DNA of 64,000 nt from Nitrospinaceae bacterium (lineage in GTDB: Bacteria > UBA8248), in contig JABJAL010000079.1 of the NCBI GenBank assembly GCA_018669005.1, positions 1 to 64,000 on the forward strand, read 5' to 3'. Positions 49,894 through 59,950 of this stretch are shown here, one piece after another; within the stretch, counting starts at the first letter, position 1; every line of letters starts with the position of its first letter. The translations under genes were made by a program, and so were the position numbers. Under the pieces are notes generated by a model, which was given only the letters and a program-made list of their open reading frames with translations, made no database searches and was not told the DNA's origin.

Positions 49894-52508
49894 TATTTAT
49901 CCTTAACAATAATGTTTACCAGTCGGCCTGGAACAACAATATGTTTCAAGATATCTTTTCCCTCAGTATATGTCACGGCTACCTCTACCGCTTTTTTTAT
50001 CAACTCTTCCTTGTCCGCCTCAGGCAGCGCCATGAAAGTTCGCCTAGTCTTACCATTTATCTGGACAGCAAATTCTTTTTCCTCGGCAGCGATGGCACTC
50101 TCATCAAAAGAGGGCCAGTCTTCACGAAAAATACTCCCCGCCCCTTTGCCGCTTTCCAGGGCAGCCCAAAGTTCCTCGGCCAAGTGCGGCGCCAAAGGCG
50201 CAATACATAGAAGAAGAATTTCGGCCGCCTCGCGCTGCACCCCGGCCTCAGCCGCATCCTCGGTGCGAAGCGAGGTAGATAGCTCCATGATTCTTGCTAT
50301 CGCCGTATTGAACGAAAATGTTTTCTCGTAGACATCGCTAACCTGCTGGAGCGTGTAGTGCGCATCACGGCGAAGCTTGCGGCCCGAATCGGAGATCGCT
50401 GATGCATCTCCAGAAATGGGCTCCGCCGTCTTCCAACTATCGAGGCGCTCTTGAAATGTAGCCCAGAGGCGCTGCAAGAAACGGTGCACCCCGATGAGCC
50501 CATCGTCGCGCCACTCCTTGTCACGTTCGGGAGGTCCAATAAAGAGCGTATAAAGCCGCCCTGCGTCGGCTCCGTAACGAGCCGAGCACTCCTCGATCGA
50601 CACGCCGTTGAGTTTGCTCTTGCTCATCACCGCCATGTCGCCCACTACTTTGTCACCCGCCTTGTATCGACTCCCCTCGGGGCCATCTTCTGTTATGACG
50701 AGTCGCTCTTCGTCTACATGGCGATAGGGCACCCAAACGTTGCCTTGGGCCCCCGAGACACGGTAGGCAGTTCGGCACACCATCCCTTGCGTGAAGAGAT
50801 TCTCAAAGGGCTCCTCGAAGGAAACATGCCCAAGATCATAAAGGACCTTCGTGAAAAATCTTGAATAGAGAAGATGCATTACGGCGTGCTCGGCCCCGCC
50901 AATGTATTGGTCGACGGGAAGCCAACGATTCACATCAGCCGTGTCGAACACGGCGTTCTCGTTTCGCGATGACACGTAACGAAGGTAATACCACGAGGAG
51001 TCCACGAAAGTGTCCATCGTGTCCGTCTCGCGGCGTGCGGGCTTACCCGTCCTGGGGCTGATGACATTCACGAAATCCGAGCTTTGCGCCAGTGGATTTC
51101 CTCCCCGGCCCGTGAATTCAACATCCCTGGGATGCATGACGGGAAGTTGCTCATCAGCCACAGGCGTCACCGTGCCGTCCTCTTCATAGAGAACAGGAAT
51201 CGGCACACCCCAATACCTTTGCCGGGAAATTAACCAATCGCGAAGACGCCAGTTAATCGTACGATCACCAAAACCTTGCTCGTTAAAGTAGCCCACCATT
51301 TTAGGATAAGCCTCGCGGTTGGGCTGGCCATCAAAGGGCCCCGAATCCTGCATGACGCCATCCTCGACATAGGCCTCGGTCATCGAATTACTATCTATTC
51401 CTCCGCCTGGGTGCTGAATCACCACTTTAATTGGAATGTCGTATTTTCTCGCGAAAAGAAAATCTCTTTGATCGTGGGCCGGCACACCCATGACAATACC
51501 CGTGCCGTATTCCATCAGGGCATAGTCGGCAACCAGAAGACGTACCTTGTCGCCATTCACAGGATTAATAACGAAATGACCCGTATCGACACCCGTCTTT
51601 TCTTTTTCCTCGCTCATCCGATCGGCAGTGCTCTGGGCCTGCATGGCAGCGACGGCCGCCCGAATCTCCTCAGCCCTTGGATTTCCTTCGAGCAAATTTT
51701 CAATAAGGGGATGCTCAGGCGCGCAAACCATGAAGGTGACACCGTAGACAGTATCTGGCCGCGTCGTAAAAACCGAAAGCGTCTCCCCAGAGGATTCAAG
51801 TTTGAAATCTATACGTGCGCCTTCGCTCCGGCCCAGCCAGTTGCGTTGTTGCTGTTTGACATGCTCGGGCCAGCCGTCCAGCCCATCAAGATCGTCTAGA
51901 AGACGCTGGGCGTAATCCGTAATTTTGAGGAACCACTGGCTGAGCCATCGCTTCTCGACGGTCGCCCCACTTCGCCAGGCGATTCCGTCATGAATTTGCT
52001 CGTTAGCCAAAACGGTTTCATCCACAGGATCCCAGTTAACAAGAGATTCCTTTTTAAAGGCGAGGCCACGCTCGTACATCTGAAGGAAAATCCATTGGGT
52101 CCATCGGTAGTAACCTGGATGCGCTGTCGAAAGCTCTCGCCGCCAGTCGTAGGCGAGTCCGGCGAGGCGAAGCTGCCTGCGCATGTTATCGATATTCCGC
52201 TTTGTCCATACCGCAGGATGGCTTCCCGCCTGAATGGCAGCGTTCTCGGCCGGAAGACCCAGGGCATCCCACCCCATCGGATGCATAACAGCGTGGCCGC
52301 GCATCGTACGATAGCGACTGATGGCATCCCCCATGGTGTAGTTACACGCATGGCCCATGTGCAGATCACCCGAAGGATAGGGGAACATCATCAGGCAATA
52401 ATAAGTGGGTTTATCCCCAGGGTCGTCGGGAGCCTCGAAGATTTTTCCTTGCTCCCAAACATCCTGCCATTTGGCCTCATAATTTTTTGGTTCATACTCT
52501 CCGAGCAT
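49893..52508 (-). CDS. leuS: Leucyl-tRNA synthetase
   Basis: Charges tRNA-Leu. The 871-residue class Ia enzyme has HMGH (50-53, the HIGH motif), PMGWDALGLPAENAA, the editing domain with FTTRPDTVYG and GTGIVMGVPAHDQRD, and MSKSKLNG for KMSKS, here preceded by valine (V-MSKS). The anticodon-binding region and C-terminal extension are complete. The ATG at 52508 follows GAGGG by 5 bases. It forms a cluster with ybgC-like and mgtE upstream and the LLM gene downstream on the same strand. Confidence 0.97.
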   Translation of the reverse strand: MLGEYEPKNYEAKWQDVWEQGKIFEAPDDPGDKPTYYCLMMFPYPSGDLHMGHACNYTMGDAISRYRTMRGHAVMHPMGWDALGLPAENAAIQAGSHPAVWTKRNIDNMRRQLRLAGLAYDWRRELSTAHPGYYRWTQWIFLQMYERGLAFKKESLVNWDPVDETVLANEQIHDGIAWRSGATVEKRWLSQWFLKITDYAQRLLDDLDGLDGWPEHVKQQQRNWLGRSEGARIDFKLESSGETLSVFTTRPDTVYGVTFMVCAPEHPLIENLLEGNPRAEEIRAAVAAMQAQSTADRMSEEKEKTGVDTGHFVINPVNGDKVRLLVADYALMEYGTGIVMGVPAHDQRDFLFARKYDIPIKVVIQHPGGGIDSNSMTEAYVEDGVMQDSGPFDGQPNREAYPKMVGYFNEQGFGDRTINWRLRDWLISRQRYWGVPIPVLYEEDGTVTPVADEQLPVMHPRDVEFTGRGGNPLAQSSDFVNVISPRTGKPARRETDTMDTFVDSSWYYLRYVSSRNENAVFDTADVNRWLPVDQYIGGAEHAVMHLLYSRFFTKVLYDLGHVSFEEPFENLFTQGMVCRTAYRVSGAQGNVWVPYRHVDEERLVITEDGPEGSRYKAGDKVVGDMAVMSKSKLNGVSIEECSARYGADAGRLYTLFIGPPERDKEWRDDGLIGVHRFLQRLWATFQERLDSWKTAEPISGDASAISDSGRKLRRDAHYTLQQVSDVYEKTFSFNTAIARIMELSTSLRTEDAAEAGVQREAAEILLLCIAPLAPHLAEELWAALESGKGAGSIFREDWPSFDESAIAAEEKEFAVQINGKTRRTFMALPEADKEELIKKAVEVAVTYTEGKDILKHIVVPGRLVNIIVKDK

Positions 52509-52594
52509 TTGTACCCTCAAATCAATTTACTTATCGCCGCCGGGAATCTTCTGCGAGCAGACTTAAGCCGTCAAGGCCAGCCGAGGTTTCTTCT

Positions 52595-53026
52595 TCATTG
52601 TGGTGCCAATCCGGGCCCCTCTCCGACCGGTGAGGCCGCAGCCTTCATTTTCCCAAGTATTTCAGGAGGGATTCGACCAGGGCGGCCACCGGCATCTGTC
52701 CGCGCATGAACAGTAAAACCCTCTACAAGGACACGACCTCCCTGCTCGACACGGTAATCAAGACGAACTCTCGCTCCCTTAGGTTCCCTAAGCCAACCAG
52801 TAATAGTTACTTCACCGTCGTACCGGGCACCTTCCTTATAGCTACAACCACTCTCAAGCACCGGGAAAAAGATTCCTTGTGCTTCAAGTTCGCCATATGG
52901 AATTCCGAGTTCACGAAAATATTCCGTGCGAAGATGCTCGAACCAGACGTAATAGACGGTATGATGTACGACTCCCATCTGATCAGTCTCGGCATAGCGA
53001 ACACGGACGGTGGCGGTTAGTGGCAA
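52595..53026 (-). CDS. YbgC/4HBT-like acyl-CoA thioesterase
   Basis: A 143-residue hot-dog-fold thioesterase. VRVRYAETDQMGVVHHTVYYVWFEHLRTEYFRELG (catalytic aspartate region D15) is the 4-hydroxybenzoyl-CoA thioesterase/YbgC signature, followed by PVLESGCSYKEGARY. In many bacteria ybgC lies with the tol-pal genes and hydrolyses short-chain or hydroxybenzoyl acyl-CoA; here it lies 19 bases after mgtE. TTG start at 53026 with a weak ribosome site. The ending adds about 15 residues to the usual domain. Confidence 0.88.
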   Translation of the reverse strand: MPLTATVRVRYAETDQMGVVHHTVYYVWFEHLRTEYFRELGIPYGELEAQGIFFPVLESGCSYKEGARYDGEVTITGWLREPKGARVRLDYRVEQGGRVLVEGFTVHARTDAGGRPGRIPPEILGKMKAAASPVGEGPGLAPQ

Positions 53027-53045
53027 GGCGATTTCCGATACATAG

Positions 53046-54404
53046 TTAAAAGAGCAAATATCTGGCGATGGTGAAATAAACCAAGATGCCGATGATATCC
53101 ACCCCTGTGGTCACAAAAGGTCCAGTCGAAACGGCGGGGTCAAATCTGAAGCGATGCATAAGTAGCGGGAAGATCGACGAGAGCAAAGCAGCCAGAGTCA
53201 TGACAATCGTTATCGAGAGACCAACCACTAATCCAAGTTTGGCAGCCGACTCAAACTGAAAAAATACCATTATCCCTAAAAGAAAGCCGTAGGCAACACC
53301 AAGAATCACACCCGCCCCAAGCTGCTTCGATACCACACGGAGCCATGCATTCGGACTCACGCGCCCGGTGGCCAACCCGCGGACAATGATAGTCGCGCTC
53401 TGGGTTCCTACATTTCCCGCCATTCCAATAATTACAGGCATAAAAGCAGCCAGCGCAATAACTTTGCTCAATTCATTTTCAAAGACTCCAATCAACCAAG
53501 CGGCGCCCATCCCACCCATCCAACTCACAAAAAGCCAGGGAAAGCGAATCCAAGCCATTCTGCCTGCAGAAAGATTTGTAATCTCCTCGGCATGTGTTCC
53601 AGCCATCTTAAGGATATCTTCGGTAGCCTCCTCGCGAAGCACATCGATCACATCATCAACCGTAACGACCCCAAGCATGACACCCGAATCGTCAACAACC
53701 GGAATTGCCAGAATATTGTAGCGAGAAACGAGGCGCGCAACATCTTCTTGGTCTGCATGAACGGTGACACTCCAAACATTGGAGGTCATCACTTCTGATA
53801 ATCGTTTATGAGGTTCTGCAAGTAAAAGCTGACGAAGACTTACCACCCCTCTTAAGTGGCGATCCTCACCTAAGACATACACATAAAAAACATAATCTAC
53901 CTCATTCGCCTTTCTGACTTCACTAATAGCTTTTTCAATCGTAATTTCATCAAAAAACGCTACGAACGAGTCTGACATAATACTGCCCGCAGAGTCGGGG
54001 GCATAAGCCATGATATCTTCGATGACGAAAGATTCATGCACATCCATCTGCTCAACAACTTCACCGGCACGTCCCTCGGGAAGCGCTTCGAGAATATGGC
54101 GAGTATCGTCACTACCAATCTGTTTTAAAAGTGTTGCGATTGCCTCGTTAGACATCGGCTCAAGCAGTTCGGAAATGATGTACTGATCACACTCGGAAAG
54201 AATCTCTGCCTGGCGCTCAATGTCACTGACAACAGCAAAAGCTCTTTGGCGCTCTTCGGTTTCAAGATTACGAAAAATCTGGGCCGCCTCGGCAGGATGG
54301 ACTTTAGCCAAGGCGTTTCCTAGATGAGTTCCCGCATTGCGGCGGAGTAGACGCCGAATCATGTCCTCAATCTGAAGAAGACGTGTATCCCGTTCCTGAA
54401 CCAT
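53046..54404 (-). CDS. mgtE: Magnesium transporter MgtE
   Basis: A 452-residue Mg2+ channel-like transporter. Its N-terminal MgtE_N helical domain (residues 20-125, with HPAEAAQIFRNLE, then LPEGRAGEVVEQM) is followed by two CBS domains (about 130-250; VSVR..., IPVVDDSGVMLGVVTVDDVIDVL), which sense cytosolic Mg, and five transmembrane helices (FVSWMGGMGAAWLI, VIIGMAGNVGTQSATIIVRGLATG and others). The GNVGTQS sequence is the pore-lining signature. A purine-rich GGGGG precedes the ATG. Likely constitutive; no Mg-riboswitch is evident. Confidence 0.95.
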   Translation of the reverse strand: MVQERDTRLLQIEDMIRRLLRRNAGTHLGNALAKVHPAEAAQIFRNLETEERQRAFAVVSDIERQAEILSECDQYIISELLEPMSNEAIATLLKQIGSDDTRHILEALPEGRAGEVVEQMDVHESFVIEDIMAYAPDSAGSIMSDSFVAFFDEITIEKAISEVRKANEVDYVFYVYVLGEDRHLRGVVSLRQLLLAEPHKRLSEVMTSNVWSVTVHADQEDVARLVSRYNILAIPVVDDSGVMLGVVTVDDVIDVLREEATEDILKMAGTHAEEITNLSAGRMAWIRFPWLFVSWMGGMGAAWLIGVFENELSKVIALAAFMPVIIGMAGNVGTQSATIIVRGLATGRVSPNAWLRVVSKQLGAGVILGVAYGFLLGIMVFFQFESAAKLGLVVGLSITIVMTLAALLSSIFPLLMHRFRFDPAVSTGPFVTTGVDIIGILVYFTIARYLLF

Positions 54405-54647
54405 GTGGCCCCCAAATTGCGTCGTGCTTGAATCCTTAAAAACTATTGAAAATAGGCATGCTATTCGAATCGGAGGAGCACTTTATTTTACGCTCCCATA
54501 GCTGTCAAACATATCAAATCGATCAAATTCAAGAGAGTCTCCGACTTGCAGCTACATGCGAGTGCCACTAATATGATTGCAAAGGTTTAAGAATGTTCCA
54601 GACTCCCCAGAGAAAGGTTTAGCCTCATCTCCAAATTACACGGTAAT

Positions 54648-56351
54648 TTGACAGGTCTTAAATCAAAGCAAATCAAAGCTCTTGAGCGACTCTACCGCCG
54701 TAAAATCCCAGCGCACCAACTAATTCACCTCGAATTTGGCAGAGAACTTGCCGCAATTTCTTTCGAAATTTCACAACAAATTGGCATCCTCGTTGATCGA
54801 TTAGGCACAGTTCGTTTTGTCATTGTTGGGGACGCGCAGGGAATAGAAATCCCAGAACTCGGGCGCGCCCGCGCCGGCGTCTCAAGGTTGCGGGGCCTTA
54901 GATGTATCCATACACACCTCAAACCCTCTCCTCTTTCACAAGAAGATTTAACAGATATGGCTCTTCTTCGCCTAGATGCCATGGTAGCCATTGAAGTATT
55001 CGAGGAGGGAGAGACTGGCCGTATTCATGTCGCCCATATCCTACCAGTATTGAAGGACGATGAAGATGAAGCGGAAGATTTCAAAACAGCGACATCGACC
55101 AACGATACCGCCCCACCTTGGGAGCAAATGCTATTTTCCAGCATCGAAAGGCTCGAACTTGATTTTTCCACTCTGATCTCCTCACTGGAAGAGGAATTTT
55201 CTCGCATACAGCGTGATTCCACCCAGTTCGAAATAGGGGAACGAGCGCTCCTCGTACTCGTCGACCTAGGCAATCGCGATGGATGGCCATCTGATGCCGA
55301 ATTGTCCGAACTTGAGATACTCGTCGAAAGTGCAGGTCTCATCCCATGCGGCAGGATACGCCAACGTCGCAAAACGCCTGACCCCAGGTTCGTCATTGGC
55401 AGGGGACGTCTTGTTGATGTTTTAATGCGTTCAATGCAAACCGGAGCAGAGGCACTCGTTTTTGCACAGGAGCTTTCCCCTTCCCAGGTGCGCAATCTTG
55501 CCGAGTTCACGGATTTAAAAATTCTTGACCGCACACAAATCATTCTCGACATCTTCGCCCAACGTGCTAAAAGCCGCGTCGGAAAACTACAGGTTGAACT
55601 TGCTCAACTCAAATATATGCTCCCCAGGCTTTCCACTAAACATACGGCTATGAGCCGCCTCACCGGTGGCATTGGCGGACGTGGGCCAGGCGAGACGAAA
55701 CTTGAAGTATCGAGACGACGGGCCGACGAGAGAATTCGCCGCCTGGAGAAAGAACTGAACAAACTTCAACACAAGCGAGCACAGGGGAGAAGACTCCGGA
55801 TTCGGCGTAAAGTGCCAATTCTCTCCCTTGTGGGTTACACAAATGCAGGCAAATCCACAATTCTCAACACGTTAACCCAAAGCGAAGTATCGGCAGCCGA
55901 TAAACTCTTTGAAACCCTCGATACATCAAGCCGGCGTCTTCGCCTGCCTCGTGAGGTGGAAGTCCTCATTACGGATACGGTGGGATTCATCCATGATCTT
56001 CCTAAAGATTTAGTCGGGGCATTTAAATCGACCCTGGAGGAGTTGCATGATGCCGATCTCCTCCTCCACGTAGTCGATGCTTCGGATCCTGATTGCGAAG
56101 AAAAACTAACTGCCGTGGAGAGACTTTTGGGTGAAATTGGCGTTGGCGCCACACCAATTTTTCATATCTTCAACAAAATGGATAAAGCTGACGATATTCA
56201 ATTGGCGAATCTTTGCAAACGCTTTAATGGCATTGCTGTCAGCGGTATCGATGCCAAAAGTTTGTATCCTCTTATTGAGGAAGCCTCAAATCGCTTGAGT
56301 GAAATCATTAAACCCTCAGGGGAAACCGAATTCGAAAGAGCAGCGATTTAG
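54648..56351 (+). CDS. hflX: GTPase HflX
   Basis: Ribosome-splitting GTPase used in heat shock rescue. The product shows the HflX N-terminal domain (LKSKQIKALERLYRRKIP), RRKTPDPRFVIGRGRLVDV near 230, GIGGRGPGETKLE, an arginine-rich helix (SRRRADERIRRLEKELNKL), then the G domain: G1 GYTNAGKST, G2 and switch, G3 DTVGFI, G4 NKMD, and a short C-terminal tail. The ORF begins at a TTG (54648, 567 residues) with no good site, although family similarity (LHGNLTGL) extends about seven codons further upstream. An ATC at 54627 follows AAAGG by 9 bases and could be a non-standard start. Divergent from mgtE. Confidence 0.93.
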   Translation: MTGLKSKQIKALERLYRRKIPAHQLIHLEFGRELAAISFEISQQIGILVDRLGTVRFVIVGDAQGIEIPELGRARAGVSRLRGLRCIHTHLKPSPLSQEDLTDMALLRLDAMVAIEVFEEGETGRIHVAHILPVLKDDEDEAEDFKTATSTNDTAPPWEQMLFSSIERLELDFSTLISSLEEEFSRIQRDSTQFEIGERALLVLVDLGNRDGWPSDAELSELEILVESAGLIPCGRIRQRRKTPDPRFVIGRGRLVDVLMRSMQTGAEALVFAQELSPSQVRNLAEFTDLKILDRTQIILDIFAQRAKSRVGKLQVELAQLKYMLPRLSTKHTAMSRLTGGIGGRGPGETKLEVSRRRADERIRRLEKELNKLQHKRAQGRRLRIRRKVPILSLVGYTNAGKSTILNTLTQSEVSAADKLFETLDTSSRRLRLPREVEVLITDTVGFIHDLPKDLVGAFKSTLEELHDADLLLHVVDASDPDCEEKLTAVERLLGEIGVGATPIFHIFNKMDKADDIQLANLCKRFNGIAVSGIDAKSLYPLIEEASNRLSEIIKPSGETEFERAAI

Positions 56352-56394
56352 CGTTTCGTCCCTCTAAAGTTCCCGCCCGTTTGGATTTACCGTC

Positions 56395-56997
56395 ATGCAC
56401 ACAACTTTGAAGGTATTCATCTGCGCCGCTTTGCTCGTCTTTGCTACCGGTTGTGCCGGGAAATCAACTTCACCCTCAGCATCAAACCTTTGGCAACAAA
56501 CCCAGCAAGGAGTTCTTTCGGCTTATCAGGCCACCAAAAACACTGTCTCCTCCATTTTCGGAAAATTGAATTTCGACAAGTCCAAAGAAAAAGAAAAAAT
56601 CACCAAGAAAAACAATTCCCCCAATACGGATAGCTTCCCAGCGAGGAGCCAGCTGAACTATGAAGAAGAGATTAAATCTGGTCGATTAACATCAATCAAA
56701 GAGCCGACACTAAAGGGAAGCGGCTCCAAAAGTCTTCATATCGTTCCACGCAACTCTCAATCTCTAGACGAATTGAACGACCAAATCACCTCCATCGACA
56801 GGGAACTTGTCCTGGAACGAGATCCGAAGAAAAGAGATGCCCTTCTTCGTCGACGAAATCGACTCGTTGAAACAAGAGCGAGAATTTTCAAAGAAAAAGA
56901 TATGATTTTAGAGGTAGGAAAAACACGCAAAAAACTTCAACAACAGGAAAAAGAACTTGAGAATTTTAGGGAAACAAAAAGTGGTGAATTTAGGTAA
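56395..56997 (+). CDS. Lipoprotein with C-terminal coiled coil
   Basis: A 200-residue protein with a signal peptide and lipobox (CAALLVFATGC, cysteine about 20), a low-complexity serine/lysine stretch with KSKEKEKITKKNN, then a long charged helix from about residue 125 (LDELNDQITSIDRELVLERD, PKKRDALLRRRN, LEVGKTRKKLQQQEKELENF). No family is recognised. The ribosome site is poor. It follows hflX by 43 bases and is convergent with the M16 gene. A structural or assembly role in the envelope is a guess. Confidence 0.68.
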   Translation: MHTTLKVFICAALLVFATGCAGKSTSPSASNLWQQTQQGVLSAYQATKNTVSSIFGKLNFDKSKEKEKITKKNNSPNTDSFPARSQLNYEEEIKSGRLTSIKEPTLKGSGSKSLHIVPRNSQSLDELNDQITSIDRELVLERDPKKRDALLRRRNRLVETRARIFKEKDMILEVGKTRKKLQQQEKELENFRETKSGEFR

Positions 56998-57037
56998 TTC
57001 ATCAAAACAAGTTAATAACAAATTTCAAGAGACCGGT

Positions 57038-59950
57038 TTATTTTCCCCCAAATAGTGGGCCAAGGCGAACCATGGCCTCTTTACCCGGCGCGAGAAGTTC
57101 TCTGGCCACTGCTATCACATCCTCGTTGCTCACCGATTGAATTTTGCTCTTGTAAGATTCAGGACCTTCCTTATCAAGTCCGTATAGTTCATCGAAGGCA
57201 ACCTCCAGGGCTCGTGCCCCTGCTCGCTGAAGAGAGCGCAAATAATCTCCGATCAGAAATGCCTTTGCCCGCTCAAGTTCAACGAGTTCAAGCCCGGATT
57301 GGCGAACTCTCTCGAATTCATTGTGAAAAATTCCGATAGCCTTCTCCTCATCCTCGGGACCAGTGGCTGCATAAAAAGATATCGGACCAGGAGCAAGCCC
57401 CTCCTCAGATGAGGCATAAACCGCATAGGCAAGCCCGCGCCGTTCGCGTAATTCCCAAAAAAGGCCGCCTCCCTGGCTTCCCAATGCTGTGGTTAATATG
57501 GATAGTGCGTAACGCCTTGAATCATGAAAATCAGCTCCCATAAAAACCAATTGAATGTGGCTTTGTGAAGCCCTTTCGACCACATAGCGCCGACTTCGTC
57601 CTTTTGTGGGTGGGCTCGGGGCTTCCGGGTTACGTGGCAAGCGCCCTCGATATGAGTCTTTGGCCCAATCGTTGAGGCGCAGCTTAAATTTTTCAGCCAC
57701 ATCGCCCGGATCAATATCGCCAGCTACGCTAAGAACATTATTTTGAGGTGAAATCCATCGTCGCCATGTACGTCGCAAAATTGCCGGGGTAAGTTGAGCC
57801 AACACGCGAGAATTCCCCAGTGGATGCCTGCCGAAAGGATGGGAACTATAAAGAAGAGCCATGGCCCTGAGGCGCGCAAGATTTCCCAAATCATCCATGT
57901 CGCCGCGACGCTCGGCCGCAATCTCGCGTCGCACCAAATCCAAATCATCTGCAGCGAACCTTGGTTTGGTGAGTATTTCAGAAACAATTTCGATCAATTC
58001 ATCTGAGACACCAGAAATGCCAGATGCCGAGAGGCCAATACTGTTGCGACCCGAGAAGCCCTCGACCAGAGCGCCCAGGCCGTCAATACGCGCCGCCATC
58101 GCCTCTGAGGACATCGACGCCGTCGCCTGGGGCGCAACGCTACTCATCAGATTATGAAGCCCTGCCTCGTTTTTTGCCTCAAGCCGCTGCCCACCCAAGG
58201 CAACTGCTCGAATAGCGATTACCCGCGCCGCGCCTCCGGGCCGAACAAGGAGACGCGCACCACCAGGAAGGGTGAACCTGTGAATCCCGTCCTTGCCTTT
58301 TGAAGCCCGCCTCGTGGAGGCCCGCCTCATGGAGGCCCGCCTCGTCGAGGCCTGTCTCGTCGAGGCCTGTCTCGTCGAGACCCGCCCCTTCTCCTTCAGT
58401 GCCAGCGCCGCAGCCTTGGGTCTATCTTTCAGGGGCTTTAGGCCCCGGGTCTTTTGAGGCATCGGCTCAAGAGGCTCGAATCCACGCTTGAGTGCCACAT
58501 GTAGCTCCCTGGCACCAAGTCCCCCGGGCGAGCCCCCGCTCGGGCCCCTAGTTGGACCGTTCGGTCCATTTCCAGAACCCGCTTGAGCCCCGCTGCCGCC
58601 GCCCGGGCCGCCCCTCGATCCCCCATTTGCGCCCTCGGGGATGAGTACACCCGAGGTCAGCCCCTCCAGGCGAATCCAGCTCGCCGCAACGCGAGAGACA
58701 TCCTCGGCCGTCACAGCCAATAGCCGATCAAGATAATTTTCGGCAAATCCAACACGCCCCGCCATCAGCCGGGCATAGCCCGCGATGCGTGCATAGCCGC
58801 CCATTCCCTCGCGGCGAAACTCCATGTCCGCCAAAAAATTCACCCGCGCGCGCGCCATCTCCTCGGGCGTCGGCGGGGCCAGCTCGATAATCTCCCTCGC
58901 CACCCGCAAAATCTCGCCCGCCGCCTCGGCCACCCGCCCCGGCGCCGTCAGCCCGCCAAGAAATAACAATCCCTCGCCCGCCGCAAAAAAATTCTCCGCC
59001 GTCACCTCGTGCATCAACGAGCGCCCGACGCACACCCGCTTATAAAGCCGCGAGCTCTCCCCCATCCCCAAAATCATCGCCAACACCTCAAGCGATGGCG
59101 CATCCTCGTGCCGGAACTCGGGAATCCGAAAAGCCATCTCCAGATGCGCCAGCCCCGAGCGCTCCCGCACCACAAACGCCCTTGGCCCCCGCCCCTTTGG
59201 CTCAGGCGGCGGCGCCATGGGTAATGCCATGGGCAGGGTTTTAGATACTGCCCTCTTTGCACCCGCCTTTTTTAAAACTCTTTTTTTCGATCTGTTTTCT
59301 GCCTTTATCTTTCCCGCCAGCGCCCGGCGCATACCCTTTGCTGAAACATTTCCCGAGGCCACCACCACACACCCCTCGGGCGCGTAACAACGCCTGTGAA
59401 ACCGCCGAAGCGCCGCCGCGTCAAACCGCTTAACCGAGCGCACCGCGCCCATGATGGGCCGCCCGTAAGGGTGCATCTTTCCATACGCCCGCTCGAACAA
59501 ATATTGCTGAAGCACCTGATCCGGCTGATCCTCGGAGCGATCAAGCTCGGCGAGAATCACCCCGCGCTCGCGCTCGATTTCGGCGGTCGAAAATTTTGGC
59601 CACCACACCGCATCCGCCAACATCACGGCACACGCCTCTGCCGCCTCGGGCAGGCAGACAAGGTAATAATACGTCGCATCGCTCATCGTATAAGCGTTCG
59701 TGTCGCCGCCCGCCGCCTCAACCCGCGCCGCCAGCTCGCCAACGCCCAAATTGCGCGAGCCCTTGAAAACCATGTGCTCTAAAAAATGCGCCAGCCCATC
59801 CTCGCCCGGGCGCTCCACAGCCGGCCCCGCCGGAAACCACACCTGCACCGAGGCCACCTGCGCATTTTTGTCGGGGAGCACAATCAAGGAAGGCCCGTCA
59901 GGTATGCGGGTCTGCGTCATTCGCGGGAAAAAAGAGGAAATTTTCTTCAT
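57038..59950 (-). CDS. M16 zinc metallopeptidase, fused two-half form
   Basis: A 970-residue protein combining an active and an inactive M16 half. The N-terminal half has the inverted zinc site HFLEH (H55, E58, H59) with the distal glutamate E135, a spacing matching the family. The C-terminal half (from about residue 550) has the M16 fold (AGLHNLMSSVAPQ, VLAQLTPAILRRTWRRW) but no HxxEH. The halves are joined by a long glycine/asparagine-rich linker (about 440-485) and a stretch of five 5-residue repeats (see repeat). Such fused M16 proteins occur in proteobacteria and usually process or degrade exported peptides. No signal peptide is clear. The ribosome site is weak. Confidence 0.9.
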   Translation of the reverse strand: MKKISSFFPRMTQTRIPDGPSLIVLPDKNAQVASVQVWFPAGPAVERPGEDGLAHFLEHMVFKGSRNLGVGELAARVEAAGGDTNAYTMSDATYYYLVCLPEAAEACAVMLADAVWWPKFSTAEIERERGVILAELDRSEDQPDQVLQQYLFERAYGKMHPYGRPIMGAVRSVKRFDAAALRRFHRRCYAPEGCVVVASGNVSAKGMRRALAGKIKAENRSKKRVLKKAGAKRAVSKTLPMALPMAPPPEPKGRGPRAFVVRERSGLAHLEMAFRIPEFRHEDAPSLEVLAMILGMGESSRLYKRVCVGRSLMHEVTAENFFAAGEGLLFLGGLTAPGRVAEAAGEILRVAREIIELAPPTPEEMARARVNFLADMEFRREGMGGYARIAGYARLMAGRVGFAENYLDRLLAVTAEDVSRVAASWIRLEGLTSGVLIPEGANGGSRGGPGGGSGAQAGSGNGPNGPTRGPSGGSPGGLGARELHVALKRGFEPLEPMPQKTRGLKPLKDRPKAAALALKEKGRVSTRQASTRQASTRRASMRRASTRRASKGKDGIHRFTLPGGARLLVRPGGAARVIAIRAVALGGQRLEAKNEAGLHNLMSSVAPQATASMSSEAMAARIDGLGALVEGFSGRNSIGLSASGISGVSDELIEIVSEILTKPRFAADDLDLVRREIAAERRGDMDDLGNLARLRAMALLYSSHPFGRHPLGNSRVLAQLTPAILRRTWRRWISPQNNVLSVAGDIDPGDVAEKFKLRLNDWAKDSYRGRLPRNPEAPSPPTKGRSRRYVVERASQSHIQLVFMGADFHDSRRYALSILTTALGSQGGGLFWELRERRGLAYAVYASSEEGLAPGPISFYAATGPEDEEKAIGIFHNEFERVRQSGLELVELERAKAFLIGDYLRSLQRAGARALEVAFDELYGLDKEGPESYKSKIQSVSNEDVIAVARELLAPGKEAMVRLGPLFGGK
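58305..58379 (-). repeat. Five tandem 15-bp repeats within the M16 gene
   Basis: Units at 58305, 58320, 58335, 58350 and 58365 differ at a few bases and encode, on the minus strand, S-(T/M)-R-(Q/R)-A repeats. This lies in the linker between the two M16 halves and keeps the frame. Confidence 0.9.

Noticed and set aside
58305-58379. CRISPR-like repeat
   Set aside because: Direct 15-bp repeats without spacers, fully in frame in a coding gene.
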